Shown in pieces: positions 63,740 to 64,000 of a stretch of DNA of 64,000 nucleotides; the first letter of the stretch is position 1; every line of letters begins with the position of its first letter. The translations under genes were made by a program, and so were the position numbers. The notes beneath the pieces are model-generated. The model saw only the letters and a list, made by a program, of their open reading frames with translations, was not told where the DNA came from and made no database searches. The DNA is from Atrichornis clamosus (lineage: Eukaryota > Chordata > Aves > Passeriformes > Menuridae), in contig WBMZ01012087.1 in the NCBI GenBank assembly GCA_013400975.1, positions 119,150 to 183,149 of the forward strand. The letters run 5' to 3'.

Positions 63740-64000
63740 ACCTCCCTGTCAAAGCGGCCGAGCCGGGCTGAGGGGCCCCCTCGGGGAGACGCTTCCAACT
63801 GCTGCTCAGACAATAAGAAACAAACGGCGCAACTCCACAAAAGGGCTGCCCGGAAAATAAGTGTCAAATAAATCCTGCCGAACTCTTCCTTCCCGGCACC
63901 CGGCCCCCGCCGTGTGTAACCTGCGCGGTGCCCGGCGGGGCTGGGGGGCGGCTCCCGCGGATCCCCCCGCGGCCGGGGCCGGACGGGGCGCGGCGGGAGC
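63740..64000. promoter_or_regulatory. CpG island, left part, cut by window edge
   Basis: GC content and CpG density climb steadily, reaching a nearly pure G/C sequence in the last 110 bases. A GC box (GGGGCGG) lies at 63945-63951. This is a classic CpG-island promoter or first exon of a vertebrate gene that continues beyond the window. No start codon or protein can be assigned from what is visible, and the strand is not settled. Confidence 0.75.

Noticed and set aside
1..64000. CRISPR arrays, insertion sequences, operons, tRNA or rRNA genes
   Set aside because: None seen. Composition, CR1 elements and CpG islands indicate vertebrate nuclear DNA.

Overview
The window looks like vertebrate, most probably bird, nuclear DNA. 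The best evidence is two fragments of CR1, the dominant LINE family of birds: a 3' end in + orientation at about 3190-3465 and an inverted 3' end at 12962-13093. An older CR1-like scrap lies near 43150-43230. The only convincing protein gene is an intronless RING-finger gene of the TOPORS type on the minus strand (3506-4423). From memory, many loci named 'E3 ubiquitin-protein ligase Topors-like' are annotated in songbirds, so a passerine is the likeliest source. That is inference and I could not check it. Nothing in the window looks bacterial, plasmid-borne or viral.

Layout. Positions 1-2330 are AT-rich non-coding DNA. Positions 2330-6180 form the one clearly unusual locus. Two direct repeats (about 2330-2910 and 5366-6180) bracket a segment holding a TCTA microsatellite, a CR1 3' end, the 305-codon Topors-like ORF and a GC-rich upstream region with ATF/CRE-like and RFX-half-site-like motifs. 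The two repeats share a 198-bp tract with no differences (2459-2656 and 5497-5694), while the sequence on either side of the tract is visibly diverged. A single N sits at 5363, at the edge of the second repeat. Together these suggest a relict of a tandem repeat-gene array, recent gene conversion, or an assembly problem.

From 6200 to about 63700 I find no convincing protein-coding exon. The DNA is mostly AT-rich with scattered homopolymers and few recognisable transposons, as expected of a gene desert or a very long intron. Several blocks (about 8560-9010, 9230-9800, 17860-18280, 27480-27900, 34850-35460, 51180-51560, 61960-62560) are repeat-poor and rich in homeobox/FOX-like AT words. They read like conserved non-coding elements, but that rests on composition and appearance only. 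A CpG-rich block at 36035-36340 begins directly after a good splice donor and may be an unrecognised promoter or first exon.

The last 260 bases rise steeply into a CpG island with a perfect CArg-box-type match at 63728-63737 and a GC box. A promoter and first exon probably lie at or just beyond the right edge. If the candidate enhancers are real, they would most naturally serve that gene or the gene containing this interval. The Topors-like gene looks like an independent lineage-specific insertion.
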